The notes under the pieces are model-generated. The model was not told where the DNA came from. It saw nothing but the letters and a program-made list of their open reading frames with translations, and made no database searches. Shown one piece after another: positions 50,457-60,591 of a stretch of 64,000 nucleotides of DNA. This DNA is from Bog-473 sp963770645 (GTDB taxonomy: Bacteria > Actinomycetota > Acidimicrobiia > Acidimicrobiales > RAAP-2), in NCBI GenBank assembly GCA_963770645.1, contig CAVYQL010000004.1, positions 806,001 through 870,000 on the forward strand, in the 5' to 3' direction. Numbering within the stretch: position 1 is the first letter of the stretch; the number at the start of each line of letters is the position of its first letter. Made by a program: the position numbers and the translations under genes.

Positions 50457-51536
50457 TCAGCCGGGGTCAGGCGCCTGGTGGTCGAGCCAGCGGTCGAGGA
50501 AGGGCAGGGCCTCCACGCCGTGCCACTGGTGCCCGCCGGCGAAGATGTCGTGCTCGAGATGGTCGGCCGCACCAAGCTGGTCGTAGACCAAGCGGACTCG
50601 GCGAACCGACTCGCTCGCCGCCACGACCGGAAACAGGTCGTCGTCCGTCCCCGTCTCGATCAGCATGGGCCGAGGAGCCACGAGCGCGCCCAGGTCCTCG
50701 TGTTCGAGCCGTCCCAGCATGCCGAACATGATCTGGGAGCCACACATGTTCCAGGGCATGCGATGGCTCACCGCCCACGAGGAGAAGTAGCCGCTCACCA
50801 CGCACGCCGCGACCCGCGAGTCGACCGCGGCCGTGAAGAGCGTCACCGTGCCGCCGTAGGAGATACCGACCATGCCGAGGCGGGCCGGGTCGACCAGCGG
50901 GTGCTCGGACAAGACGTCGAGGGAGCGCCGCAGGTCCCAGATGTTCTGAGCCAGCGGGTTCCAGCCGGCCATGGCGGCATGAACCAGGTTGGTGTCGCAG
51001 GCGTAGTGGTCTTCGGGGTTCCAGTCCAGGCGCTCACCGAAGCAGCGCAGATCGGGCGCGAGAACGACATAGCCGCGGCGAGCCAGCTGCAACGCGTAGT
51101 CGGCGTTGGGCATGTTGGTGTGCTCCAACCCGACGACTTGGGACTTGCCCGGGCCATGCCCGTGGCAGGCCAGCACGGCCGCACCGGGCGCGGCGTCGAT
51201 GCGCGAGTGTGGGACGAGTAGATACGCCGGCACCGACATGGTGTCCTCGGTGTCGAAGACGATCTTGTCCCGCCGGTAACCGTCGCACTCCACCGACTCG
51301 AGGGTCTCAACGTTCAGCGGAACAGGTGTGGGCTCGGGGCCGAGGAGCTCGTGCAGCCGCCTGCGGCGACGTTCGAGCCAGGCCGGGATCGCGCCAGGAT
51401 CTCCCTCGGGAAGTGGATCCTCATGGGTGGTGGCGGCCAGGCGGACCATCCACTGGTACCAGGGTGAATAGTTCCTGGCCGGCGGGGTCAGGACCAGCCC
51501 CGCGCCGTCCGCCGTATCCCCGGTGTCCTCGCTCAT
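50457..51536 (-). CDS. alpha/beta hydrolase, acetyl xylan esterase/dienelactone hydrolase-like
   Basis: A 359-residue hydrolase. The nucleophile elbow is GMVGISYGGTVTLFTAAVD (Ser), the acid is likely in ETGTDDDLFPV, and the His is in AGGHQWHGVEALP. Earlier blocks LACHGHGPGKS and VVLAPDLRCFGERLDW are typical of the abhydrolase_7/prolyl-oligopeptidase-like esterase group. ATG 51536 follows AAGGGA. No signal peptide. It is divergent from the TauD-like gene. Substrate unknown. Confidence 0.85.
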   Translation of the reverse strand: MSEDTGDTADGAGLVLTPPARNYSPWYQWMVRLAATTHEDPLPEGDPGAIPAWLERRRRRLHELLGPEPTPVPLNVETLESVECDGYRRDKIVFDTEDTMSVPAYLLVPHSRIDAAPGAAVLACHGHGPGKSQVVGLEHTNMPNADYALQLARRGYVVLAPDLRCFGERLDWNPEDHYACDTNLVHAAMAGWNPLAQNIWDLRRSLDVLSEHPLVDPARLGMVGISYGGTVTLFTAAVDSRVAACVVSGYFSSWAVSHRMPWNMCGSQIMFGMLGRLEHEDLGALVAPRPMLIETGTDDDLFPVVAASESVRRVRLVYDQLGAADHLEHDIFAGGHQWHGVEALPFLDRWLDHQAPDPG

Positions 51537-51688
51537 GTCTGTCCCTTCTCGCCCTTCTCGTGATCCGCGCTCGGCGGGCCGACGGTGCTCGGCCAATGTA
51601 GGCGGGTGGCGGGAGCATCTTCGCCCCGCCGGGCCTTGCTTCTCGGGCTGCGATTGAGCCTCGCCCTCGCCTCGGGCACAATTGGGCC

Positions 51689-52546
51689 GTGACCCTCGCC
51701 ACCGCAGTCAGTGTGCACCCCATCTCGCCCACCATCGGCGCCGAAATCGCCGGCGTGGACATCTCGGTCCCGTTGCCCTCCGACGTCGTCAGAGCGATCC
51801 GCGACGCGCTCAACACCCACCACGTCATCTTCTTTCGGGACCAGTCGCTGACCGCCGAGCAGCAGGCCGACTTCGCTCGCCAGTTCGGCACTGTCACCGA
51901 GGCGCACCCCGTTCTCCCCTCCATCGACGCAAGCCCCGAAGTACTCGCCATTGACGGCAAGGTGGACCGGGCAAGCTGGTGGCACACCGACGTCACGTTC
52001 CTCGAGACGCCGGCGATGGGCTCCATTCTCTACATGCTCGAGGCGCCCGAGGTCGGGGGTGACACCATGTGGGCCAGCCTCCAGGACGCCTATGACGGTC
52101 TCGCATCCGCCGTGCGCGAGATGTGCGACAAGCTGATCGCGATCCACCACGACCCGTGGTTCGCAGCCGACGTAGAGGCACACGGGGGCTACGAGTGGGA
52201 CGGCGTATGGCGCGAGAAGCTGTTGCCGGCACTACACCCCGTCGTCCGGACACACCCCGAGACGGGCCGCAACGGCCTCTTCGTCAACCGCCAGTTCACC
52301 AGGACGATCTTCGGGTTGTCGGACAACGAGAGCAGCGCTGTCCTCGAGATGCTCTACAACCACTGCATCAAGCCGGAGTACACCTGCCGATTCCGCTGGC
52401 GGGCGGGGTCGGTCGCCTTCTGGGACAACCGGGCGACGATGCACTACGCGCTCGATGACTACGGCACCGCCGCCCGCTACGCCCACCGGGTGACCCTGCG
52501 GGGTGACAAGCCCTTCGGGCCGGCCCTGCCGCTGCCTGCGGGCTGA
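51689..52546 (+). CDS. TauD/TfdA-family Fe(II)/2-oxoglutarate dioxygenase
   Basis: A 285-residue dioxygenase that hydroxylates a substrate with Fe(II), O2 and 2-oxoglutarate. The metal triad is visible as the HTD of WWHTDVTFLETPAMG and the His in NRATMHYALDDY; the Arg that binds 2-oxoglutarate is in RYAHRVTLRGD. The N-terminal HHVIFFRDQSLTAEQQADFA is standard. It is most like taurine, alkylsulfate or phenoxyacetate dioxygenases; no sulfur-metabolism genes are adjacent. GTG 51689 lies 152 bp from the divergent hydrolase start. Confidence 0.92.
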   Translation: MTLATAVSVHPISPTIGAEIAGVDISVPLPSDVVRAIRDALNTHHVIFFRDQSLTAEQQADFARQFGTVTEAHPVLPSIDASPEVLAIDGKVDRASWWHTDVTFLETPAMGSILYMLEAPEVGGDTMWASLQDAYDGLASAVREMCDKLIAIHHDPWFAADVEAHGGYEWDGVWREKLLPALHPVVRTHPETGRNGLFVNRQFTRTIFGLSDNESSAVLEMLYNHCIKPEYTCRFRWRAGSVAFWDNRATMHYALDDYGTAARYAHRVTLRGDKPFGPALPLPAG

Positions 52547-52561
52547 GCCTTCTTCCCCCTC

Positions 52562-53218
52562 GTGGCAACGGCCGGCCTGGCGGCCGACTTCGGCGTCGCG
52601 GCGGTGGCCTTCGTCGGGACCAATATCGACAACTGCATCGTGACCACCGCCATGGTCGCCGGCGCGCCCGAGGGCCGCGCGCATCGCATCGCAGCGGGAC
52701 AGGTATTGGGGTTCTGCGTCCTCGTCGCGGTCGCTGGGGCGGCCGCAGTGCTTCTCTTCGAATTCTCCCCAGCGGTGGTGGGCCTCCTCGGACTGGTGCC
52801 GCTTGCCATCGGCGTGCGCGGGCTCGTCGGGCTCCGTCGCGCCCGCCATGGCGCGGACGGGGCGTCAGAGGCAGCGTCGGGAGCACCCGGCTCACGATGG
52901 AGAGCACGTGATCCCGTGGCACAGCGTGCCGTGGGACGGAGCCTGACGGCCGCCGTGTTCGTCACCATCGGTGCCGGCGGCGACAACTTGGCGGCTTACA
53001 TCCCGCTCTTCCGCGTGGGCGGCGTCAGCCGGCTGAGCGTCATCGCCGTCGTGTTCGTCCTCGGCGAGGCGGCCGTGACGGCAGTGGTGCTCTGGGGTGG
53101 GCGCCACCCCAGAGCGCGATCGGTCATGGCCCACCTCGGTACGGTGGCGGTCCCCATCCTGCTGTGCTGCATAGGGGTGCTCGTGTTTGTCGAGGCCGGG
53201 ACGTTCTCGCTCCTCTAG
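52562..53218 (+). CDS. CadD-like cadmium resistance/permease protein
   Basis: A 218-residue membrane protein with about six helices in two related halves. The pattern GTNIDNCIVTTAM near the start and GAGGDNLAAYIPLF near residue 140 repeat the Asp-Asn motif typical of the CadD family. Family members confer cadmium resistance or act as small cation permeases. It starts at GTG 52562, 15 bases after the TauD-like gene, so the two are probably co-transcribed, though the functional link is unclear. Confidence 0.8.
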   Translation: MATAGLAADFGVAAVAFVGTNIDNCIVTTAMVAGAPEGRAHRIAAGQVLGFCVLVAVAGAAAVLLFEFSPAVVGLLGLVPLAIGVRGLVGLRRARHGADGASEAASGAPGSRWRARDPVAQRAVGRSLTAAVFVTIGAGGDNLAAYIPLFRVGGVSRLSVIAVVFVLGEAAVTAVVLWGGRHPRARSVMAHLGTVAVPILLCCIGVLVFVEAGTFSLL

Positions 53219-53333
53219 TTCCGGCGACACCGGGGCCTGGACCTGGGCCAGGTGTGACCTTGGCAATGCCCGAAGAGCGGTTCTTTTTTTGACGGCCTGA
53301 GCCTGCGCGGGCCGAGTCAGGCTGGTGCGATCG

Positions 53334-54818
<1,485 letters not shown>

Positions 54819-54965
54819 GCCTCGGTCCCTTCGACAACCGCCTCTATCGATCCACCGAATTGGTCGGATGAACCCCGTCCACACGGCTGTTTCGCCACTA
54901 GAGTTGTCGGCCAGATCGCACACAACGCTCAAACAATCACGCTCCGTCATCGGTCTTTCTTTCTT

Positions 54966-55586
54966 GTGTCTCCTGTGTCTCGCGTCGGCCAGATCCTGAT
55001 CCTGAACGGTGCGCCGCGATCAGGAAAAACGTCCATCGCCCGCGCCATGGACTCAAGGAGGCCAGGATCCTGGGTCAACCTCGGAGTCGACGCCTCGATG
55101 CGGTCCACCTCCCCGTCATCGATGCCGGGGATCGGACTGCGCCCAGGGGGCGAACGGCCCGACCTCGAAGAACGGGTCGTCGCTCTGTACGCGGAGCTCT
55201 TCGACTCCATTGCTGCCCTCGCTCGCCACGGCGACGACGTGGCCGTCGACATCGGCCTCCACGAGTCCTACGCCGTGCCCCGCGACATCCAGCGCGACGG
55301 CGCGCAGCGCCTTGGGGGGCTCCCGGTGCTCTTCGTCGGCGTCCATTGTCCGCTCGACGTGATCTGGCAGCGCCGGGCGGGAACGTGGGGTCAGGATCGG
55401 GCTAAGGCCGAGCCCGACCTGGTGCACGCGGTCGAGCGCTGGCAGGACCAGGTGCACGCCGGTCACGCGTACGACCTCGAGGTCGACACGTCAGTCCTCA
55501 CGGCGGCGCAGTGCGCAGAGGCTGTGCTCGCCCGCGTCGAAGAGGGACCGCCCGGAACCGGCTTCTGGCAGTTGGACGGGGACTGA
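54966..55586 (+). CDS. chloramphenicol phosphotransferase-like P-loop kinase
   Basis: A 206-residue P-loop kinase of the chloramphenicol 3-O-phosphotransferase family. Walker A is ILNGAPRSGKTSIARAMD near residue 12; DVAVDIGLHESYAVPRD and LPVLFVGVHCPLDVIWQRR follow the family pattern with the catalytic Asp. Such proteins occur widely as housekeeping-type kinases, so true chloramphenicol resistance is uncertain. Start GTG 54966 or 54975; it is divergent from the GGDEF gene. Confidence 0.8.
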   Translation: MSPVSRVGQILILNGAPRSGKTSIARAMDSRRPGSWVNLGVDASMRSTSPSSMPGIGLRPGGERPDLEERVVALYAELFDSIAALARHGDDVAVDIGLHESYAVPRDIQRDGAQRLGGLPVLFVGVHCPLDVIWQRRAGTWGQDRAKAEPDLVHAVERWQDQVHAGHAYDLEVDTSVLTAAQCAEAVLARVEEGPPGTGFWQLDGD

Positions 55587-55720
55587 GCGGCGACGCGGCG
55601 ACGCGCCGCCGGGATCGCTCCCCGACGCAGTGGCCGGGCTCGTCCCGCCGTGCTTGACTCCTGACGAAGCCACAGGCGTAGTGACACGGGACAAAGCGAC
55701 AGACGTAGAAGGAGGCCTCA

Positions 55721-56554
55721 ATGGAGGACCTGGAGGGAAAGGTCGCAGTCATCACCGGTGGCGCCAGCGGCATCGGCTGGGCGGTGGCGCGGCGCGCGGC
55801 GGCCGACGGCATGCGGATCGTCCTGGCGGACATCGAAGAAGGTCCACTCAAAGATGCCGAGAACGAGCTCGCGAAGCAGGGAACCGACGCCATCGGGGTG
55901 GTCACCGACGTGTCAGACGCCTCATCCGTCCGGGCACTCCGCGACGCGGCTCTCGACCGGTTCGGCGCCGTGCACCTTGTGCACAACAACGCAGGAGTCG
56001 GGCTGGGTGGCCCGATCTGGGAGGTGTCCGAGGAGGACTGGCGCTGGATCCTCGGCGTGAACCTGTGGGGCGTCATCCACGGCGTGGCCACCTTCGTGCC
56101 GCTCCTGATCGAACAGGGTGAGGGCCACGTCGTGAACACCGCGTCGATCGCCGGCCTCGCCACCGCGGGCTTCCTCGGCCCCTACAACGCGACCAAGCAG
56201 GCGGTGGTCGCCATCTCCGAGACCCTCTTCAAGGACCTCCAGTCGGTCGCCGCGCGGGTCGGCGTCTCGGTGCTGTGCCCCGGGTTCGTACAGACCCGCA
56301 TCGCTGAGTCCGACCGCAATCGTCCGGCCTGGGCTCCCGAGCGGGAGGTCGAGGGAGCGACGGAGCTGCGTGCCGCGGTGCAGCAGATGGTGGGCGCCGG
56401 CATCGCGGCCGAGGCGGTGGCCGACCGCGTCCTCGAGGCGGTGCGGACCAACACCTTCTACATCCTCACCCACCCCGAGCTCACCGCCGCGCTCGAGACT
56501 CGCTTCGAGGACATCATCGAGGGGCGATCGCCGACACCGACCGCCATCGCGTGA
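55721..56554 (+). CDS. short-chain dehydrogenase/reductase (SDR), copy 3
   Basis: A 277-residue classical SDR, less like the other two. The cofactor motif is VAVITGGASGIGWAVARRA, with NNAGVGLGGPIWEV and the catalytic Ser and YNATK. The end lacks the GG loop of FabG enzymes and reads TNTFYILTHPELTAALETRF, as in steroid/3-hydroxyacyl-type SDRs. It is convergent with the substrate-binding protein gene. Substrate unknown. Confidence 0.88.
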   Translation: MEDLEGKVAVITGGASGIGWAVARRAAADGMRIVLADIEEGPLKDAENELAKQGTDAIGVVTDVSDASSVRALRDAALDRFGAVHLVHNNAGVGLGGPIWEVSEEDWRWILGVNLWGVIHGVATFVPLLIEQGEGHVVNTASIAGLATAGFLGPYNATKQAVVAISETLFKDLQSVAARVGVSVLCPGFVQTRIAESDRNRPAWAPEREVEGATELRAAVQQMVGAGIAAEAVADRVLEAVRTNTFYILTHPELTAALETRFEDIIEGRSPTPTAIA

Positions 56555-56585
56555 CGGCGGCGGACACGCGGTCGCCGCGCCACGA

Positions 56586-58088
56586 TCAGGAGCCTGAGGA
56601 CAGCCCCGGCAACGGCTTGTAGGGCTGGACTGTCACCCAGCAGGTGCCGACGAGCTTGCCGGACTTGGGGACCTTGCACTGCGAAGAGGGCGGCACGTTG
56701 GTGTGCACCTTGACCACCTCGTACTCGACCGGGCCATAGAACTTGTCGGAGCCGAAGCTCCAGATGGGCGAGATGGTGCCCGGAAAGTTCGTGATCTTGG
56801 ACATGGCCTCGACGAAGGTGCGCCGGTTCAGGTTCTTGCCGGCGTCCTTCGCGGCTGTGGCAAAGAGGTGGATGGCACCGCACCAGGCCTCAATCGGGCC
56901 TTGCTCCTCCAGGTAGAAGTACATCGTTCCCGCGATCGGCTTGGGGTGGTAGGCGTGCCACGTGTTGTAACAGGCGCGCACGCCGGGGTCGTAGCCGCCC
57001 TGGCTCTCGGGGCGGTTGTCGTCGATCCCACCCAGGGTCTCGGTCGTCACGCCCTCCTGCCCGTTGAGCGCCTGGTTGTACGGCTGGGGGATCAGCCCGA
57101 GGGCGACCTCGATCGTGTCCTGGTAGTCGCTCAGCAGGAGGTTCGGGAAGTACTGCTGGGAAGTCTCGGACGCGAGGTAGGGGAAGAAGGCGTTCTCGGG
57201 CAGCAGCGGGAAGACCGACTGGACCCCCGCTGCCTTGAACCGCTCCACCGCGAGCTGGGCGTCGGAGTCGGTCGTTGCCGACTCGTCGGGGTTGCCCGCC
57301 ACCGTCTCGACCGTGGCCGTGATGTGCGCCTTCTTGAGGTCGGGCATCAGATAGTCGTTCAGCGCGTCCTGGTCGGCCGCCTGGTCCGAGACGACCACGC
57401 CCACCTTCTTGCCGTGACCCAGGCGCCCCGAGCTGATCCCCCACTGGACCAGCGCGGCCAACACCGGCGCCATGTCGGGGCCCGTCCACCACAGATACGG
57501 CGAGCCGAGGTCGGTCCAGTCCGTCGTGGTGGACCAGGCGCTGATCAGCGGCGTGTGGCCCTGCTGGGTCACGCAGAGCTGGTTCGTACCCGTCCAGGTC
57601 CCGATGCCGTCGACCACGGCGAAGGCGGCCGGGTTCCCCTGCGTCCACTGCTCGCACAGCGCCTGCATGTTGGCGTCGCTTTCCGGGTTGAACTGGACGA
57701 TGATCGGGTTGATCTTGCGCCCGTTGATGCCGCCGGCATCGTTGATCTGGTTCACGTACAGATGGATGGCCGGGATCTGCTCGTTGTACTCCTTGTCCTC
57801 GGCGAAGCCGAGCTGACCGGCCAGGCTGTTGACGGCGACGACGGGGAAGACGACGTTGATCTCGGTCTTGCTCACCCCGCGCGTCGACGTGCTGGCCTGG
57901 CTCGGCGGTGTCGCCGTGTCACTCGAATGCAGTGCGGGCTCGGCTGCACCGGCCGTACCGGCCGCAACGCCTCCCCCGGGCGAACCCGACGGCGCGACGA
58001 CCAGCCACGCCACCAGCCCCACTACGACGGCCATCAACAAGGGACGCCGGACCACCCGGTGCGCGTGAACCTGCGTGCTCGCCTCCAT
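56586..58088 (-). CDS. ABC transporter substrate-binding protein, copy 1 (branched-chain amino acid type)
   Basis: A 500-residue periplasmic-binding-protein-like receptor (Peripla_BP_6/LivK type) for the ABC system encoded just upstream. A single N-terminal hydrophobic anchor (LLMAVVVGLVAWLVVAPSG) is followed by an Ala/Ser/Thr-rich linker and the two-lobe domain with IHLYVNQINDAGGINGRKIN. There is no lipobox cysteine. ATG 58088 follows GGGAGGGTGG. It is about 36 bp after the second copy and very similar to it, most strongly between 57370 and 57660. Ligand is unknown; amino acids, urea or amides are typical. Confidence 0.88.
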   Translation of the reverse strand: MEASTQVHAHRVVRRPLLMAVVVGLVAWLVVAPSGSPGGGVAAGTAGAAEPALHSSDTATPPSQASTSTRGVSKTEINVVFPVVAVNSLAGQLGFAEDKEYNEQIPAIHLYVNQINDAGGINGRKINPIIVQFNPESDANMQALCEQWTQGNPAAFAVVDGIGTWTGTNQLCVTQQGHTPLISAWSTTTDWTDLGSPYLWWTGPDMAPVLAALVQWGISSGRLGHGKKVGVVVSDQAADQDALNDYLMPDLKKAHITATVETVAGNPDESATTDSDAQLAVERFKAAGVQSVFPLLPENAFFPYLASETSQQYFPNLLLSDYQDTIEVALGLIPQPYNQALNGQEGVTTETLGGIDDNRPESQGGYDPGVRACYNTWHAYHPKPIAGTMYFYLEEQGPIEAWCGAIHLFATAAKDAGKNLNRRTFVEAMSKITNFPGTISPIWSFGSDKFYGPVEYEVVKVHTNVPPSSQCKVPKSGKLVGTCWVTVQPYKPLPGLSSGS

Positions 58089-58123
58089 CGCCACCCTCCC
58101 GGTGCGGTGCGTCGATCCGGCAG

Positions 58124-59686
58124 CTACGAGCCCGACGAGGCTGGCAACGGCTTGAACGGCTGCTCCGTCACCCAGCAGGTGCCCTGAGGTTGGTGGTTCG
58201 TCTTGAGCTTGCACTGCGAGGACGGCGGGACGTTGTTGTGGATCCTGACCACCTGGAACTGTGTGGGCCCGTAGTACTTGTTGGGCCCGAAGCTCCACAC
58301 CGGCGAGAGCGTGCCGGGGTAGTTGGTGATCTTGGACATCGCTTCGGCGAAGGTGCGCCGGTTCAGGTCCTTGCCGGCGTCCTTGGCCGCGGTGGCGAAG
58401 AGGCGGATAGCCCCGCACCAAGCCTGAATCGGTCCCTGCTCCTCGATGTAGAAGCTGGTGGTGCCCGCAATGGGCTTGGGGTGATAGGCGTGCCAGGTGT
58501 TGTAACAGGAACGCACGCCGGGGTCGTAGCCGCCCTGGCTCTCGGGCCGGTTGTCGTCGAACCCGCCCAATGTCTCCGTCGTCACACCCTCTTGACCGTT
58601 CAGCTCTGCCTCGTACGGAGTCGGGATGAGGCCAAGGGCGACTTCGATGGTCGACTGGTAGTCGCTCAAGAGGAGCTGGGGCACGTACTGCTGTGAGGCC
58701 TCCGAGGCCAGGTAGGGGAAGAAGGCGTTCTCGGGCAGCAGCGGGAAGACGGACTGGACGCCGGAGGACTTGAAGCGCTCGACGGCCAGCTGCGCGTCCG
58801 AGTTGGTGGTCGAGGTCTCGTCGGGGTTGCCGGCCACCGTCTCGACCTCGGGCGTGATACCCGCCTTCTTGAGGTCGGGCATCAAGAAGTCGTTGAGCGC
58901 GTCCTGGTCGGCCGCCTGGTCCGAGACGACCACGCCGACCTTCTTGCCGTGACCCAGGCGCCCCGAGCTGATCCCCCACTGGACCGTCGCGGCCAGCACC
59001 GGCGCCATGTCGGGTCCCGTCCACCACAGATACGGCGAGCCGAGGTCGGTCCAGTCCGTCGTGGTGGACCAGGCGCTGATCAACGGCGTGTGGCCCTGCT
59101 GGGTCACGCAGAGCTGGTTCGTACCCGTCCAGGTCCCGATGCCGTCGACCACGGCGAAGGCGGCCGGGCTCCCCTGCGTCCACTGCTCGCACAGCGCCTG
59201 CATGTTGGCGTCGTTGGTCGGGTCGAAGCTGGCGATGATCGGGTTGATCTTGCGCCCGTTGATGCCACCGGCATCGTTGATCTGATTCACGAAGAGGTGG
59301 ATGGCCGGGATCTGCTCGTTGTACTCCTTGTCCTCGGCGAAGCCGAGCTGGCCGGCCAGGCTGTTGACGGCGACGACGGGGAAGACGACGTTGATCTCGG
59401 TCGCGCTCACCCCGCGCGTCGACGTGCTGGCCTGGCTCGGCGGCGTCGCCGTGCTGCTCGAATGCAGCGCCGGCTCAGCCGCGCCGGCCAAGCCGCCTCC
59501 GCCGGGCGAACCAGTGGGTGCGAAGACCAGCCACGCCACCAGCCCCACCACGATCGCGATCACGATGAGCACCGTGCGCACCTGCATGGCGCGGGGCCGG
59601 CGTCGGAAGCGCCGCCACGACCGACCTAGGGGTGCCCAGGGGTGCCAGACCCCCCGGTTGGCGGGAACCTTCATGCTCGCCTCCAT
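58124..59686 (-). CDS. ABC transporter substrate-binding protein, copy 2
   Basis: A 520-residue paralogue of copy 1. The anchor is VRTVLIVIAIVVGLVAWLVF after a basic stretch (RSWRRFRRRPRAMQ); the binding lobes share ASTSTRGVSATEINVVFPVV and GISSGRLGHGKKVGVVVSDQ. Starts at ATG 59689 or 59686; I used 59686 because it aligns with the start of copy 1 (MEAS). The livG stop overlaps this start (TGATG). Two receptors for one transporter suggest two ligands or a dosage effect. Confidence 0.88.
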   Translation of the reverse strand: MEASMKVPANRGVWHPWAPLGRSWRRFRRRPRAMQVRTVLIVIAIVVGLVAWLVFAPTGSPGGGGLAGAAEPALHSSSTATPPSQASTSTRGVSATEINVVFPVVAVNSLAGQLGFAEDKEYNEQIPAIHLFVNQINDAGGINGRKINPIIASFDPTNDANMQALCEQWTQGSPAAFAVVDGIGTWTGTNQLCVTQQGHTPLISAWSTTTDWTDLGSPYLWWTGPDMAPVLAATVQWGISSGRLGHGKKVGVVVSDQAADQDALNDFLMPDLKKAGITPEVETVAGNPDETSTTNSDAQLAVERFKSSGVQSVFPLLPENAFFPYLASEASQQYVPQLLLSDYQSTIEVALGLIPTPYEAELNGQEGVTTETLGGFDDNRPESQGGYDPGVRSCYNTWHAYHPKPIAGTTSFYIEEQGPIQAWCGAIRLFATAAKDAGKDLNRRTFAEAMSKITNYPGTLSPVWSFGPNKYYGPTQFQVVRIHNNVPPSSQCKLKTNHQPQGTCWVTEQPFKPLPASSGS

Positions 59687-59688
59687 CA

Positions 59689-60591
59689 TCACCCTCCCTC
59701 GGTGCGTTCCATCGCGCCACCGCTCGTCCCGCCTGTCGCTCCGCCTTCCCCCGTGACCGGCCCCGATGCCATCAGAGCCTCGTCGCTCGCACCAAGGTAG
59801 GCGGCCAGAGCCTTCGGGTCAGCGCGGATCACTTCGGGCGGCCCGGCGGCGACCACCTGGCCCAGTTCCATGACCACCACGGCCGAGCAGAGCTCGAAGA
59901 CCAGGGGCACGTCGTGCTCGACCAAGACGATCGTCGTGTCAGCCACCTGGTGGAGGCGCTGCAGCAAGGGGATGAAGGCCTCGGCCTCTCGCTGGGCGAT
60001 CCCCGCCGTTGGCTCGTCGAGCAGGAGGATCCGCGGCTTGGCCAGCACGATCGAAGCCAGGTCCACCACCCGGCGGGTGCCCGTGGACAACTGCGCGGTG
60101 CGGTGATGGCGGAAGCGCTCGAGCCCGAAGGCGGCGATCACCTCGTTGACCGCCTCCAGCTTGCGCTTCTCGGCCCGGCGGGCCCACGGCAAGCGGAGCG
60201 TGGTCGAGAGCACCCCCACCTCATGACGGGCGTCCTCGCAGAGCAGCAGCACGTCGAGCACGGTCAGCTCGGGGTAGAGGCGGCAGTCCTGGAACGATCG
60301 CACCATCCCGACCCCGAGACGCTCCTCGGGCAGGTACTCGGCCAGGTCGGTGCCGTCGAGCAGCACGGTGCCCGCCTGTGGCGGGACCAGGCCCGAGATC
60401 ACGTCGAGCGTGGTCGTCTTCCCCGAGCCGTTGGCACCGATCAGCCCGACGATGGCGCCCGGCTGCGCTTCGAAGGAGACGCCGTTCAGCGCGTGGATGC
60501 CGCCGAAGCGAACGCTGAGCCCGTCCACCGCGAGGTGGGCCGGATGACGCGAAGGAGCCTCGGGCTCGCTGCGTGCGGTCGCCGAGGTCAC
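59689..60591 (-). CDS. livG: branched-chain amino acid-type ABC ATPase (LivG)
   Basis: A 300-residue ABC ATPase that powers the transporter. Walker A is GLIGANGSGKTTTLDVISGL, the signature is LSTGTRRVVDLASIVLAKP (LSTGT in place of LSGGQ, as in LivG), and Walker B is ILLLDEPTAGI. EHDVPLVFELC and the terminal LGASDEAL are typical. Its start overlaps the permease stop by four bases. It works with the MFS-LivF fusion and LivHM. Confidence 0.93.
   Translation of the reverse strand: MTSATARSEPEAPSRHPAHLAVDGLSVRFGGIHALNGVSFEAQPGAIVGLIGANGSGKTTTLDVISGLVPPQAGTVLLDGTDLAEYLPEERLGVGMVRSFQDCRLYPELTVLDVLLLCEDARHEVGVLSTTLRLPWARRAEKRKLEAVNEVIAAFGLERFRHHRTAQLSTGTRRVVDLASIVLAKPRILLLDEPTAGIAQREAEAFIPLLQRLHQVADTTIVLVEHDVPLVFELCSAVVVMELGQVVAAGPPEVIRADPKALAAYLGASDEALMASGPVTGEGGATGGTSGGAMERTEGG

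Noticed and set aside
53275..53300. T-rich intrinsic terminator between cadD-like and GGDEF genes
   Set aside because: There is a run of seven T after TTC, but the possible stem before it is only about four base pairs.
56703..58187. 494-codon plus-strand frame opposite substrate-binding protein copy 1
   Set aside because: Antisense shadow of a conserved protein; no start signal or domain.
56586..59192. 868-codon frame apparently joining two receptor proteins
   Set aside because: The upstream part is an out-of-frame reading of copy 2; copy 1 has its own start and ribosome site at 58088.
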